NCBI GenBank assembly: GCA_016297645.1
Contig: JAEDGF010000008.1
Coordinates: 1 to 39,037, forward strand
Direction of reading: 5' to 3'
Origin: Clostridiaceae bacterium
GTDB lineage: Bacteria > Bacillota > Clostridia > Oscillospirales > Acutalibacteraceae
DNA length: 39,037 nucleotides
The notes under the pieces are model-generated. The model searched no databases and was not told the origin of the DNA. It saw only the letters and a program-made list of their open reading frames with translations. Positions within the stretch are counted from its first letter, which is position 1, and every line of letters begins with the position of its first letter. Positions 16,678-24,755 of the stretch are shown one piece after another. Made by a program: the position numbers and the translations under genes.

Positions 16678-17409
16678 TCAATACCGTCCCGACTGGCGTT
16701 TGAGGAGCGACACTTCGTCTTTTGTAAGCTCCCTGTATTCGCCGGGGCGGAGATGCCCGAGAGTAAGCTGACCTATCGCCGTGCGTTTGAGCCTTACCGT
16801 TTCGAGTCCGGCTGCTTCGCACAGACGGCGTATCTGACGGTTTCTGCCCTCGTAAAGAATAACTTCGAGCACCGATTTGTCGTCCTCGTCCGACACGACA
16901 CGGACATCTGCCGGGTATGTTTCGCGGCCGTCTATCATCATTGAGGAGGTGAGAACCGTTATCTGGTCGTCCGTTATTCTGGGGCGCACGCTCACGCGGT
17001 ACGATTTTGAAATGTGATGCGAGGGGTGTGTTACGGAATTGGCAAATCTGCCGTCATTCGTCAAAAGCAAAAGCCCCTCCGAGTCGCGGTCGAGCCGACC
17101 GACGGGATAAACGCGAGCACCTACATCCTCAACAAGCTCGGCGACACATTTTCTGTCAAGCTCGTCGCTCATGGTGGTGACATAGCCGCGCGGCTTATAG
17201 AGCATTATGTATCTGTACGAGCCGCTCACATGGGTGAGCTTCTTGCCGCAGAATATAACACTGTCGTGCCTCGGGTCGACCTTTTCGCCGATTTCGGCGA
17301 TGTGACCGTTTACTTTTACTTTTCCGGCGGCAATGAATTCCTCCGCTTTACGCCGCGAAGCAACACCGCAGTCCGCAATAAATTTTTGTAATCTTACTGT
17401 TTCATTCAT
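16678..17409 (-). CDS. rluB: 23S rRNA pseudouridine synthase, RluB type
   Basis: 243 residues: N-terminal S4 RNA-binding domain (VRLQKFIADCGVASRRKAEEF, about 4-60), then an RsuA/RluB catalytic domain with the active-site Asp in YPVGRLDRDSEGLLLLTN. It probably isomerises U2605 (E. coli numbering) of 23S rRNA; RsuA-like siblings are hard to exclude by eye. RluB is the usual assignment next to scpA/scpB and ytfJ. A large hairpin lies in its leader, and no strong ribosome site precedes the ATG. Confidence 0.92.
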   Translation of the reverse strand: MNETVRLQKFIADCGVASRRKAEEFIAAGKVKVNGHIAEIGEKVDPRHDSVIFCGKKLTHVSGSYRYIMLYKPRGYVTTMSDELDRKCVAELVEDVGARVYPVGRLDRDSEGLLLLTNDGRFANSVTHPSHHISKSYRVSVRPRITDDQITVLTSSMMIDGRETYPADVRVVSDEDDKSVLEVILYEGRNRQIRRLCEAAGLETVRLKRTAIGQLTLGHLRPGEYRELTKDEVSLLKRQSGRY

Positions 17410-17431
17410 ACTGTCTTTTTTGTAGCACCAT

Positions 17432-17472
17432 AAAGGCTGACGGCGTTTTTCCTTTTTTTGCCCTCAACCTTT
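17432..17472 (-). other. Large hairpin in the ytfJ-rluB gap
   Basis: 13-bp arms (17460-17472 and 17432-17444), with one G-U pair and one mismatch in the minus-strand RNA, around a 15-nt loop of almost only A and G. No T-tract follows, so it is not an ordinary terminator. It would sit in the leader just before rluB and could affect processing, attenuation or stability of the operon transcript. Confidence 0.5.
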
Positions 17473-17509
17473 ATCTGTTCCTTATATTGTCGATACCGGC
17501 ACGCCGGGA

Positions 17510-17902
17510 TTACTCCGCAGAACCGGGTTTATCGTTTTTGATCTTCGAAACGGTTCCGGAAATCTTGTCGATAACATCGGGAACCATATTGACAAGACGC
17601 TCGGCAGCGTTGTCGTTCGATGTAATGTGTTTAAGTGTAACTTCGCCGTCTTTGAGAACAAGGAAAGCAACGGGATTTATCGTAATGCCTGCGCCGCCTG
17701 CACCGCCGAAAAGCTCTTTGTTGTTCTTTGACGGGAAATCGGAGCCGCCGGAAGCAAAGCCGTATGTGACCTTGGAAACCGGAATAACGGTGATATTCTC
17801 GCTGAGTTTCATCGGTTCGCCGACGATTGTGCTGACATCAACGAGCTGACGAACCTTTTCGATTGTTGTAGAGAGAATTCCTGATGCTGTTTTTTCACTC
17901 AT
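17510..17902 (-). CDS. ytfJ: GerW family sporulation protein (YtfJ)
   Basis: 130 residues starting MSEKTASGILSTTIEKVRQLVD, with the family's Gly-rich core GGAGGAGITINPVAFLV and a following DGEVTL segment. YtfJ/GerW is a forespore protein of Bacillus needed for normal germination; Clostridia carry it beside a DUF2953 gene, as here. A GTG four codons upstream is in frame, but the ATG has the family N-terminus. The upstream DUF2953 stop lies 8 nt before this ATG. Confidence 0.92.
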   Translation of the reverse strand: MSEKTASGILSTTIEKVRQLVDVSTIVGEPMKLSENITVIPVSKVTYGFASGGSDFPSKNNKELFGGAGGAGITINPVAFLVLKDGEVTLKHITSNDNAAERLVNMVPDVIDKISGTVSKIKNDKPGSAE

Positions 17903-17910
17903 TTGTAACT

Positions 17911-18633
17911 TCACTCTTTCGTTTTATTATTGTTTTTTGTATTGCTTTCTTTGTTTTGCTGCACTTCGGGTGAACCGTTTTTCGTGCGGGATATTTTTAT
18001 TACAAGCCCGACAAGCACCTTGAAAAGGAGCTTAAACACGAGGGCGAGAGTAATACCTACAAGACGGATCGGGACGACATGAAGCCGCAGATAAAACGAG
18101 GCTTCACTGTACCGGGCGAGAAAATCGGGATATATGTTTATATCGTAGTTTTTCATTGTGCATCCGGACGCTATCGCACCGAGCATGGGGAACAATGCGG
18201 CGCTTACTTCGCCGTAGTATATCGCCGTTGCAGCCGCGTCTTTTTTCGCGCAGCATACATCCAGCTGAAAATCTTCGATAATAAACGCCCTGAACAAGCC
18301 GCCGAAAAATGTTCCGAGATAGGAGAAAACGCGCTTGACAATTTCAATGAGTCCGTCAATGCCCTCCGCTTCGTACAAAAGCTTTAAAGGCCCTGCGGAG
18401 CTTTGCTTTTTGGCGGCTTCCGTCGGTTTTTCCTCGGTTTTGCTTTCTTCGCCGGTCGCGGCTTCCTTTTTCTTTGCCGGATAGAGCGGAATCTTCAAAA
18501 AGAGCCATTTTACAAATACCTCTGTTCTCTTTTCGGAGTATTCCACCGAAACGACTACCTTAATGCAAAGCACGGCAATTATTAAGGCAAGCAGACCGAG
18601 AAGCACCCAGCCTATAATCTTTAATACTATCAA
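17911..18633 (-). CDS. DUF2953 membrane protein (YtfI-like)
   Basis: 240 residues with an N-terminal membrane helix (about 2-24, IGWVLLGLLALIIAVL), the SVEYSEKRTEVFVKWLFLKI segment common to DUF2953, a low-complexity K/E/A linker (about 55-80), and a C-terminal region with another apolar helix ending in an N/K-rich tail. The start codon is TTG behind GGGGTG. Function is unknown; it is regularly paired with ytfJ, hinting at a sporulation or germination link. Confidence 0.85.
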   Translation of the reverse strand: MIVLKIIGWVLLGLLALIIAVLCIKVVVSVEYSEKRTEVFVKWLFLKIPLYPAKKKEAATGEESKTEEKPTEAAKKQSSAGPLKLLYEAEGIDGLIEIVKRVFSYLGTFFGGLFRAFIIEDFQLDVCCAKKDAAATAIYYGEVSAALFPMLGAIASGCTMKNYDINIYPDFLARYSEASFYLRLHVVPIRLVGITLALVFKLLFKVLVGLVIKISRTKNGSPEVQQNKESNTKNNNKTKE

Positions 18634-18652
18634 AAAGCCGTCACCCCGCTTG

Positions 18653-19252
18653 TCAGAAAATTGAGATTTGTCCGTCTATGCCTGCGTTGTCGCTCCTGAT
18701 ATTTTCGAGCGCCGCCGCTGCCGCCTTTGTGTCGGGTATCTCCGGCAATTCGGCAAGAGTGGACATACAGAAACATTTCAAAAAATCCGTTGTAGTACAG
18801 TATATCAAAGGTCTGCCCGGTAAGTCAAGCCTTCCGCATTCTTCTATGAGATTTCTTTGGCATAAAGTGTTGATAACACCGCCGCAATCCACTCCGCGAA
18901 CCTGTTCTATGAATGCGCGCGTGACTGGCTGGTTGTACGCAACAACGGCGAGAACCTCGAACGCAGCGGAGGAAAGCGGCTGATTGCGCTTCATATCGAG
19001 CACCGTGCGTACCGCTTCGGCATACTGCGGACGGGTCGCAAACTGCGCCTTTGAACCGAGCAGCAAAAGCTCTACCGCACTGCCGCGTTCGTCATATTCT
19101 TTTTGAAGCTCTTTTAACGCCGCGTCGAGCTTTTCGGGCGAGCAGCCGAGCGCGTCGATAAGTCTTGCACGCTCCACCGGTTCACCGGACGCGAATATTA
19201 TCGCCTCCGCCGCGTTTTTAAGGCTGTATGTATTATCGTCAGTCAAAATCAA
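18653..19252 (-). CDS. scpB: Segregation and condensation protein B
   Basis: 199-residue winged-helix kleisin partner. It contains the family's LKNAAEAIIFASGEP start, the FEVLAVVAYNQPVTRAFIEQVRGVD core and the LDLPGRPLIYCTT region. ScpB dimers bind ScpA and SMC to condense and segregate the chromosome. The start codon is TTG (19252); a second in-frame TTG two codons on (19246) is also well spaced from the GAGGGAG site. The ORF overlaps the scpA end by 14 nt. Confidence 0.95.
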   Translation of the reverse strand: MILTDDNTYSLKNAAEAIIFASGEPVERARLIDALGCSPEKLDAALKELQKEYDERGSAVELLLLGSKAQFATRPQYAEAVRTVLDMKRNQPLSSAAFEVLAVVAYNQPVTRAFIEQVRGVDCGGVINTLCQRNLIEECGRLDLPGRPLIYCTTTDFLKCFCMSTLAELPEIPDTKAAAAALENIRSDNAGIDGQISIF

Positions 19253-19967
19253 GTTCTCCCTCGGGCATTTTTATAAGCGTTGCCGTCATTTTATCTCCGT
19301 CGCCGTCTATTCTTATATGCTTCGTTTTTGCAAGCTCCAAAACAGCGAGAAACGCTGCCACCATATCCGAACGGCTCTCGGAGGAGCGAAAAATATCACG
19401 GAGCGTCTTTTTCCCGGATTTCGAAAGCAGTTGACACACCAATTTTATTTTCGCCGAAACGGACACTATTTTTTTTGCCACTATCGGCTTAAAAATATCA
19501 ATGGGCGGCGGAATCATTTTAAGACGCTTTCCCACCACGCGCATATACGCGCCGAGCAGCTCCAACGGGTCGTGGATACGGGTATAGGTGCTTTCGCCCT
19601 CTGTTTTCGTCTGCGGGCGCGGAATGGAATCGAAGCCGCCCGTCCTGTGCGACAGACTCTCGGCTACGCGTTTACATTCGGCGTATTCGATAAGCTCGCC
19701 GCTCAGCTCTCTTTTCAGCACCTCCGCTTCCTCGTAGACGGGCAGAAGCGACAGACTTTTTATGTGAACGAGCCTTGCGGCGGTTTCGAGAAATTCGCTT
19801 GCAACCTCCATATCCGCCTCCTGCATCTGCTTTATGTAGGCGGAATACTGCTCCACGAGTTCAACGATCGGAATATCGTATATGTTCAGTTTGTGTTTTG
19901 TTATCAGATGAAGCAGAAGATCCATCGGACCTTCAAAAACTTCTATCTTGTACTTTATTGCTTCCAT
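19239..19967 (-). CDS. scpA: Segregation and condensation protein A
   Basis: 242-residue kleisin with the characteristic N-terminus MEAIKYKIEVFEGPMDLLLH and the LNIYDIPIVELVEQY motif. It bridges SMC heads together with ScpB. The frame runs 22 codons further upstream, but that extension overlaps the M50 protease and lacks the family N-terminus; a CGGAGA site 8 nt before the ATG at 19967 decides the start. It lies 19 nt after the protease stop. Confidence 0.96.
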   Translation of the reverse strand: MEAIKYKIEVFEGPMDLLLHLITKHKLNIYDIPIVELVEQYSAYIKQMQEADMEVASEFLETAARLVHIKSLSLLPVYEEAEVLKRELSGELIEYAECKRVAESLSHRTGGFDSIPRPQTKTEGESTYTRIHDPLELLGAYMRVVGKRLKMIPPPIDIFKPIVAKKIVSVSAKIKLVCQLLSKSGKKTLRDIFRSSESRSDMVAAFLAVLELAKTKHIRIDGDGDKMTATLIKMPEGELDFD

Positions 19968-19986
19968 TTGTTTTTCTCCGAAGAAC

Positions 19987-20694
19987 TCAGCGCAGCATCG
20001 GGAACGGCAGAGTGCAGACAAAATCGATAGCACTGTAAATCACGCCGGAGAGGAGCGACACGGGCGAAAAACCTATGCGGTCAAAAATAAATATCAGCAC
20101 GAAAAGCGCGATCATGGAGTAGCGCTCGTATTGCAATAATTTGTAGTATATTCTGTCCGGGAGTACTGCCGTAAGAACACGCGAGCCGTCAAGGGGCGGA
20201 ATGGGTATCAGGTTGAACACCGCCAAAGAAACATTGACGATGGCTGCATAATTGAAGAACATACAGGCTGCCTGCGCAACGTTTTGCGGCATGGGTGCTT
20301 TCGCATACACCACAATAACGATATTTTTCAGCAGAAGAAACAGGATTGAGAGCAGTATGTTCGAAATCGGACCGGCAACCGCCGTCAGTCCGAAGTACAG
20401 TTTTTGTTTCTTCGGGGGAAAATTATGAATGTTAACGGGAACGGGTTTTGCGTAGCCAAAGCCCAGAAATACGAGCATCAGCGTTCCTATCAAATCGAAA
20501 TGCGCGGCAGGATTGAGTGAGATTCTGCCTTGCAGCCGTCCTGTGGAGTCGCCGAGCTTATCAGCCATCCACGCATGAGCACTTTCGTGAACGGGAAGGC
20601 AGCAAATTACGACAAACGCAAGCACACAAATGTTTATCACTATTGTAGCGGTATCGGCTTTGCCGGACAAAAATTCCAAAAGCGTACTTATCAT
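19987..20694 (-). CDS. Site-2 protease family (M50) membrane metalloprotease
   Basis: 235-residue multi-pass membrane protein of the rhomboid-independent S2P group. Zinc motif HESAHAWMADKLGD (HExxH) lies in an early helix, NPAAHFDLIG follows, and the second active-site motif NLIPIPPLDGSRVL supplies the metal-binding Asp. About five to six apolar helices are visible. This compact class, without a PDZ domain, is common in Firmicutes upstream of scpA. Substrates are unknown. AAAAGGAG ribosome site before the ATG. Confidence 0.93.
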   Translation of the reverse strand: MISTLLEFLSGKADTATIVINICVLAFVVICCLPVHESAHAWMADKLGDSTGRLQGRISLNPAAHFDLIGTLMLVFLGFGYAKPVPVNIHNFPPKKQKLYFGLTAVAGPISNILLSILFLLLKNIVIVVYAKAPMPQNVAQAACMFFNYAAIVNVSLAVFNLIPIPPLDGSRVLTAVLPDRIYYKLLQYERYSMIALFVLIFIFDRIGFSPVSLLSGVIYSAIDFVCTLPFPMLR

Positions 20695-20724
20695 GTTGTT
20701 TTCTCCTTTTCTTGGGTGTTTTTT

Positions 20725-21588
20725 TTACTGTCCCGGCGTGCCGGGGAATTTGTCAAGAATTACAAATCTTTGCGCTCCGTAAAAATCGGAAACAGGTTTT
20801 CCCGTGCCGTATGCGGAAAACACATCGGCTATCCGTTCCGCCTGCTCTTCGCCGCATTCGACTGCCGCAAAGCCGCCTGCCGAAATAAGAGGAATCCATT
20901 TTTCGGCGATCGCGAAATAAAAATCGAGTCCGTTTTCGCCGCCGTCAAGAGCAGAGGAGGGCTCGCGCAGGACTTCCTTTTGCAGCCCGGCTATTTCGCC
21001 TGCCGGAATGTACGGCGGATTGGATATTATCACATCGGGAAACGGCAGCCCCTCGGGAATGCCTTTGAGGATGTCGCATTTCACAAGATGTGTTTTGGTG
21101 TTTTTGTATGCGGCGGCGTTTTTTTTGAGATATTCGAAAGCGCCGTCGTACAATTCGAAAAGATAAACTTCCGTATCGGGGCATTCGGCAGCAACGGTTA
21201 TCCCAATACATCCGGAGCCTGCACACAGGTCAAACACGAATTTTGCGCCGCTTTGCTTTATTTTTCCTATACAGATATCAACAAGCTGCTCGGTTTCGGG
21301 ACGGGGAATAAGCACGCCCTCGCCGACTGAAAACCGCCGTCCGAAAAAGCTCCATTCTCCGAGTACATATTGCAGCGGCTCACCCGATATTCTGCGTGAG
21401 AGCATTGAAGAAAACAACTCGTTCTGTTCGGCGGACACGGGTCGGTCGGGATAAAGCAGCAATGCGGTTCTGTCGATTTTCAGTACGCTCATGCACATTT
21501 CGGCAGCTTCGTTTCGTGCGTTATCAATACCGGCGCGAAGCAGAATTTCCGTGCCGTACTCACACATCTCCCGTACGGAATTATTCAA
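20725..21588 (-). CDS. prmC: Release factor glutamine methyltransferase
   Basis: PrmC/HemK, 287 residues: methylates the Gln of the GGQ motif in RF1 and RF2 to improve termination. N-terminal helical domain, then a SAM-binding fold with DLCAGSGCIGI and the substrate motif SNPPYIP. The start codon is TTG, 9 nt after a GGAGG that lies inside the end of the DUF1385 gene; the two overlap by 8 nt. The DUF1385-prmC pairing is conserved in Firmicutes. Confidence 0.95.
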   Translation of the reverse strand: MNNSVREMCEYGTEILLRAGIDNARNEAAEMCMSVLKIDRTALLLYPDRPVSAEQNELFSSMLSRRISGEPLQYVLGEWSFFGRRFSVGEGVLIPRPETEQLVDICIGKIKQSGAKFVFDLCAGSGCIGITVAAECPDTEVYLFELYDGAFEYLKKNAAAYKNTKTHLVKCDILKGIPEGLPFPDVIISNPPYIPAGEIAGLQKEVLREPSSALDGGENGLDFYFAIAEKWIPLISAGGFAAVECGEEQAERIADVFSAYGTGKPVSDFYGAQRFVILDKFPGTPGQ

Positions 21589-22591
21589 GCGTATCGTCCT
21601 CCGGGTTGTCGGTAATTACGGCTTTTACTGAGGCAATCGCCACCTCTATCATGCTGTCGTCCGGCTCTTTTGTGGTAATGCGCTGCATCCAAAGCCCGGG
21701 CGCGGAAAAAATCTTAGTAAGAATATTATCGTGTCTGCCGGCATACTTTATCAGCTCGTAGCTTATACCGGTAACAACGGGTAAAACAAGTATCAGCTTT
21801 ACGAGTATCCACAGAATGCGGTTCTTCGAATCCGCAAGCTCGGGGAAAATAATTGATACTATCGAAGAAACGATTATGCTCGTTATAAGCACGATAAAAA
21901 TGAAGCTCGTGCCGCACCTGGGGTGGAAACGGCGGCAGGACTGCGCGTTTTCAACCGTGAGATCGAGTCCTTTTTCGTAGCAGAATATAGTTTTATGCTC
22001 CGCTCCGTGGTACATAAATACGCGGCGGATATCCTTTATCTGCGAAACGGCAAACATATAAACAACTATTATCACCGCGCGGATAAGCCCCTCAAACAGA
22101 GCATGGAATCTTGTAAGTGAATCCTGAAAACAGTATTTATCCACGATATCCACTAAATATGTCGGCAGGAACACAAACAGCCCCACTCCGATAACGACCG
22201 CAAAAACGGACGCTATGCCTGAAAGAACGGCAAACATTTTGGGACCCATATGGTCATTGAGCCATTTATCGAGCCTGCTCATTTTTTCTGGATCGTTTTC
22301 TTCTTCAAGCTCGCCCGAAAGCTCCGCCGAACGCATGAGCGATTTGTAGCCCACAATCATTGATTCTATAAAATTCACAATACCTCTGATAAAAGGCAGC
22401 CCGAGAACTTTCACCTTGTCGCGTGCGTGCTTCAAGGGGAAAGACTCGGTCACTATTTCTCCGTTTGTTTTCCTGACGGAGATAGCCGCGCCCCTGGGGC
22501 CGTTCATCATGACGCCCTCAATAAGCGCCTGCCCTCCGACAGAGGTCTTGCGTATTGCTTCGCTGTTCTTATTTTTTTCTTTTTTGCTCAT
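21581..22591 (-). CDS. DUF1385 membrane protein (YqhQ-like)
   Basis: 336 residues. Family hallmarks are the N-terminal VGGQALIEGVMMNGP motif and the central FMYHGAEHKTIFCYEKG and RRFHPRCGTSF motifs, interleaved with about four to five apolar helices. Function is unknown; the conserved His and Cys suggest metal binding. The start overlaps the histidine kinase stop by 4 bp, so it may be co-expressed with the two-component system, while its stop overlaps prmC. Confidence 0.92.
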   Translation of the reverse strand: MSKKEKNKNSEAIRKTSVGGQALIEGVMMNGPRGAAISVRKTNGEIVTESFPLKHARDKVKVLGLPFIRGIVNFIESMIVGYKSLMRSAELSGELEEENDPEKMSRLDKWLNDHMGPKMFAVLSGIASVFAVVIGVGLFVFLPTYLVDIVDKYCFQDSLTRFHALFEGLIRAVIIVVYMFAVSQIKDIRRVFMYHGAEHKTIFCYEKGLDLTVENAQSCRRFHPRCGTSFIFIVLITSIIVSSIVSIIFPELADSKNRILWILVKLILVLPVVTGISYELIKYAGRHDNILTKIFSAPGLWMQRITTKEPDDSMIEVAIASVKAVITDNPEDDTLE

Positions 22592-24060
22592 TGATTTTCC
22601 TTTCCGCCCGAGAGGTTAACGGCTGTTACGGGCAGAGTTACTATAACCGTAGTACCCTCGCCGAGGACACTCACCACTTCAAGTTTGCCGTGGTGCATCG
22701 ATACTATTTCGTCGCAAACGGCAAGTCCGATGCCCGAGCCCTTTACGGATTTGTTCGCTTTATAAAACTTTTCTTTTACATGGGGCAGATCCTCTGCCGA
22801 AATTCCGCAGCCGGTGTCCGCCACGCTTATTTTTATTTCTTTCGTACTCAGCGCCGCGACAATGGCTATTCTGCCGCCCGGCTCCGTGTACTTTATTGCG
22901 TTATCTATAATATTTACAAAGACCTGCTTTATTCTGTCCGGGTCGCCCTGTGCCGGTGCGGGGTAGTCGGGCGCACTGTAAAAAATTTCAAGCCCCTCGC
23001 GCGAAGCCCTGTCCCTCAGGACATAGACGGCATCGTCAAGCTCGGCTAAAATATCTATCTTCTGCATTCGAAGCGACATTCTGCCGTTTTGCATACGCGA
23101 GAAGTCCAAAAGATCCTCGACAAGCGAATACAGACGCTCGGACTCGTTCAAAATCACCTTCAAGCCTTCGTTGAGCGTTGCGTCCTTTTTGTCGGCGTTT
23201 ATGCTTATCAGCGTTTCCGTCCAACCCTTAATCGCGGTGAGCGGAGTGCGCAGCTCGTGCGACACGGTGGAGATGAAATCGTTTTTCAGCCTGTCGGTCT
23301 TGTATATCTCGTCCGTCATGTAGTTTATGGACTCTGAAAGCTCGGTAATTTCATCGTATCGGTTGGCAATATTGACCTTTTCCGTGTAGTTACCGGAGGC
23401 TATACGCCTCGCGGCTTCGTTTATCTTTTTTACCGGCCCGACTATCGAACGAATAAAAAACAGTCCCGATAAAACAACAAGCGACAAAGCGAAAAGACAG
23501 CACACCCCGGCAGCGAGCGCGACCTGCGCCACCTGTCGGTCGAGGTCGGCAAGCGATATAATGTAGCGCACCGCTCCGTTTGAAGCCTCATCCGTTTTAG
23601 GAAGAAAAACGGTGAGCGCCATAATGTGTTCACCTGAATCGGTGTACCCCTTTTCTACCGCCATGCCGGTGGAGGACGCAAGAGCGATGTCGTAATCCTT
23701 ATCATCTCCGGGAATAGCGTCAAATCCGGTCGAAGTGGTAACAACACTGCCGTCGTTATCGTAGACCCACACCTCAGCCGTGTTTATCTCGGAAAAGTTC
23801 TCTACATATTCCTGCGCGCGCTGCGTAAAAACATCATCGGAGGAATCGAGATACGCACCGAAGTAATCGGCGACCGCATTCGTCTGTCCCATTGAGAGCA
23901 GACGCGTTTTGACCGTATCGTAGTAAAAATTGCGTATTGAAAATGTTATAACTGCCGCGATTGCCGCAAGAATGACAGCAATAACAAGGATCGTCGTAAC
24001 TATCCACCTCGCGGTGATACCGCTTTTTATAAGCTGCTTTTTTTTCTTTACGGAAGCCAT
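22588..24060 (-). CDS. Membrane sensor histidine kinase
   Basis: 490 residues. Membrane helix 1 about 19-43, extracytoplasmic sensor domain about 44-178 (possibly PAS/CACHE-like), helix 2 about 180-203, HAMP about 204-255, HisKA with phospho-acceptor His268 in FISTVSHELRTPL, then HATPase with N-box NIIDNAIKYTEPGG, G1 DTGCGIS and G2 GSGIGLAV. Architecture resembles WalK/PhoR/VicK-class kinases, but there is no cytoplasmic PAS. It overlaps its response regulator by 13 nt. The stimulus is not visible from the sequence. Confidence 0.93.
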   Translation of the reverse strand: MASVKKKKQLIKSGITARWIVTTILVIAVILAAIAAVITFSIRNFYYDTVKTRLLSMGQTNAVADYFGAYLDSSDDVFTQRAQEYVENFSEINTAEVWVYDNDGSVVTTSTGFDAIPGDDKDYDIALASSTGMAVEKGYTDSGEHIMALTVFLPKTDEASNGAVRYIISLADLDRQVAQVALAAGVCCLFALSLVVLSGLFFIRSIVGPVKKINEAARRIASGNYTEKVNIANRYDEITELSESINYMTDEIYKTDRLKNDFISTVSHELRTPLTAIKGWTETLISINADKKDATLNEGLKVILNESERLYSLVEDLLDFSRMQNGRMSLRMQKIDILAELDDAVYVLRDRASREGLEIFYSAPDYPAPAQGDPDRIKQVFVNIIDNAIKYTEPGGRIAIVAALSTKEIKISVADTGCGISAEDLPHVKEKFYKANKSVKGSGIGLAVCDEIVSMHHGKLEVVSVLGEGTTVIVTLPVTAVNLSGGKENQ

Positions 24061-24755
24061 TTATACCCGACTCCCCAAATAGTTGTAAGGTGACGCGGGG
24101 ACGACGGGTCATCCTCGACCTTCATACGAAGCCGCCTGATGTTGACATCGACCACCTTATCGTCGCCGTAATACATATTACCCCATACATTTTTAAGTAT
24201 CTCGCCGCGTTCGAGCGGAACATCGGGATGAGTGAAGAAGTATTCCATTATCTGGAACTCTACCTGAGTCAGCTCTATCTGCTTTGAATTTTTGGTAAGC
24301 GAACGGCTGCGCAGGTTGAGGACGAATTCGCCGAGCTCGATAGAATTGCCCTTTTCACGGCTCTGCTCGGCATAGACTCTGTTGACCGTCACGCGTCTGT
24401 AAACAGCGTCGATACGCGCCATAAGCTCCGAGGTGGAAAACGGCTTGGTGACATAATCGTCAGCGCCGACAAGAAGCCCCGTGACCTTATCCATCTCCTG
24501 TGTTTTCGCGGTAAGGATGATTATTCCGAGCGTACTGCTCTTTTTTCTGAGCTGCTTGCAGACTTCAAGTCCGTCTACCTTCGGCATCATAATGTCAAGC
24601 AGCGCCACATCGAAATTGCCGTTGTTTTCGTCGTAAAGACGCAGTGCCGTTTCGCCGTTATCGGCTTCGACAACATCAAAGCCGTTTCGAACGAGGTTTA
24701 TTACAATAAACTCGCGTATTGATCTTTCGTCCTCTGCCACAAGAATTCTTTTCAT
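24048..24755 (-). CDS. OmpR/PhoB-family response regulator
   Basis: 235 residues: receiver domain with acidic pocket ED (8-9), phosphorylated Asp54 in LLDIMMP, Thr82 and Lys104, then a winged-helix DNA-binding domain with ELTQVEFQIMEYF and the recognition region VVDVNIRRLRMKVE. Partner of the adjoining kinase. Its start overlaps the lipoprotein stop by 4 bp, an arrangement that ties expression of this two-component pair to the upstream lipoprotein. Target genes cannot be deduced here. Confidence 0.95.
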   Translation of the reverse strand: MKRILVAEDERSIREFIVINLVRNGFDVVEADNGETALRLYDENNGNFDVALLDIMMPKVDGLEVCKQLRKKSSTLGIIILTAKTQEMDKVTGLLVGADDYVTKPFSTSELMARIDAVYRRVTVNRVYAEQSREKGNSIELGEFVLNLRSRSLTKNSKQIELTQVEFQIMEYFFTHPDVPLERGEILKNVWGNMYYGDDKVVDVNIRRLRMKVEDDPSSPRHLTTIWGVGYKWLP

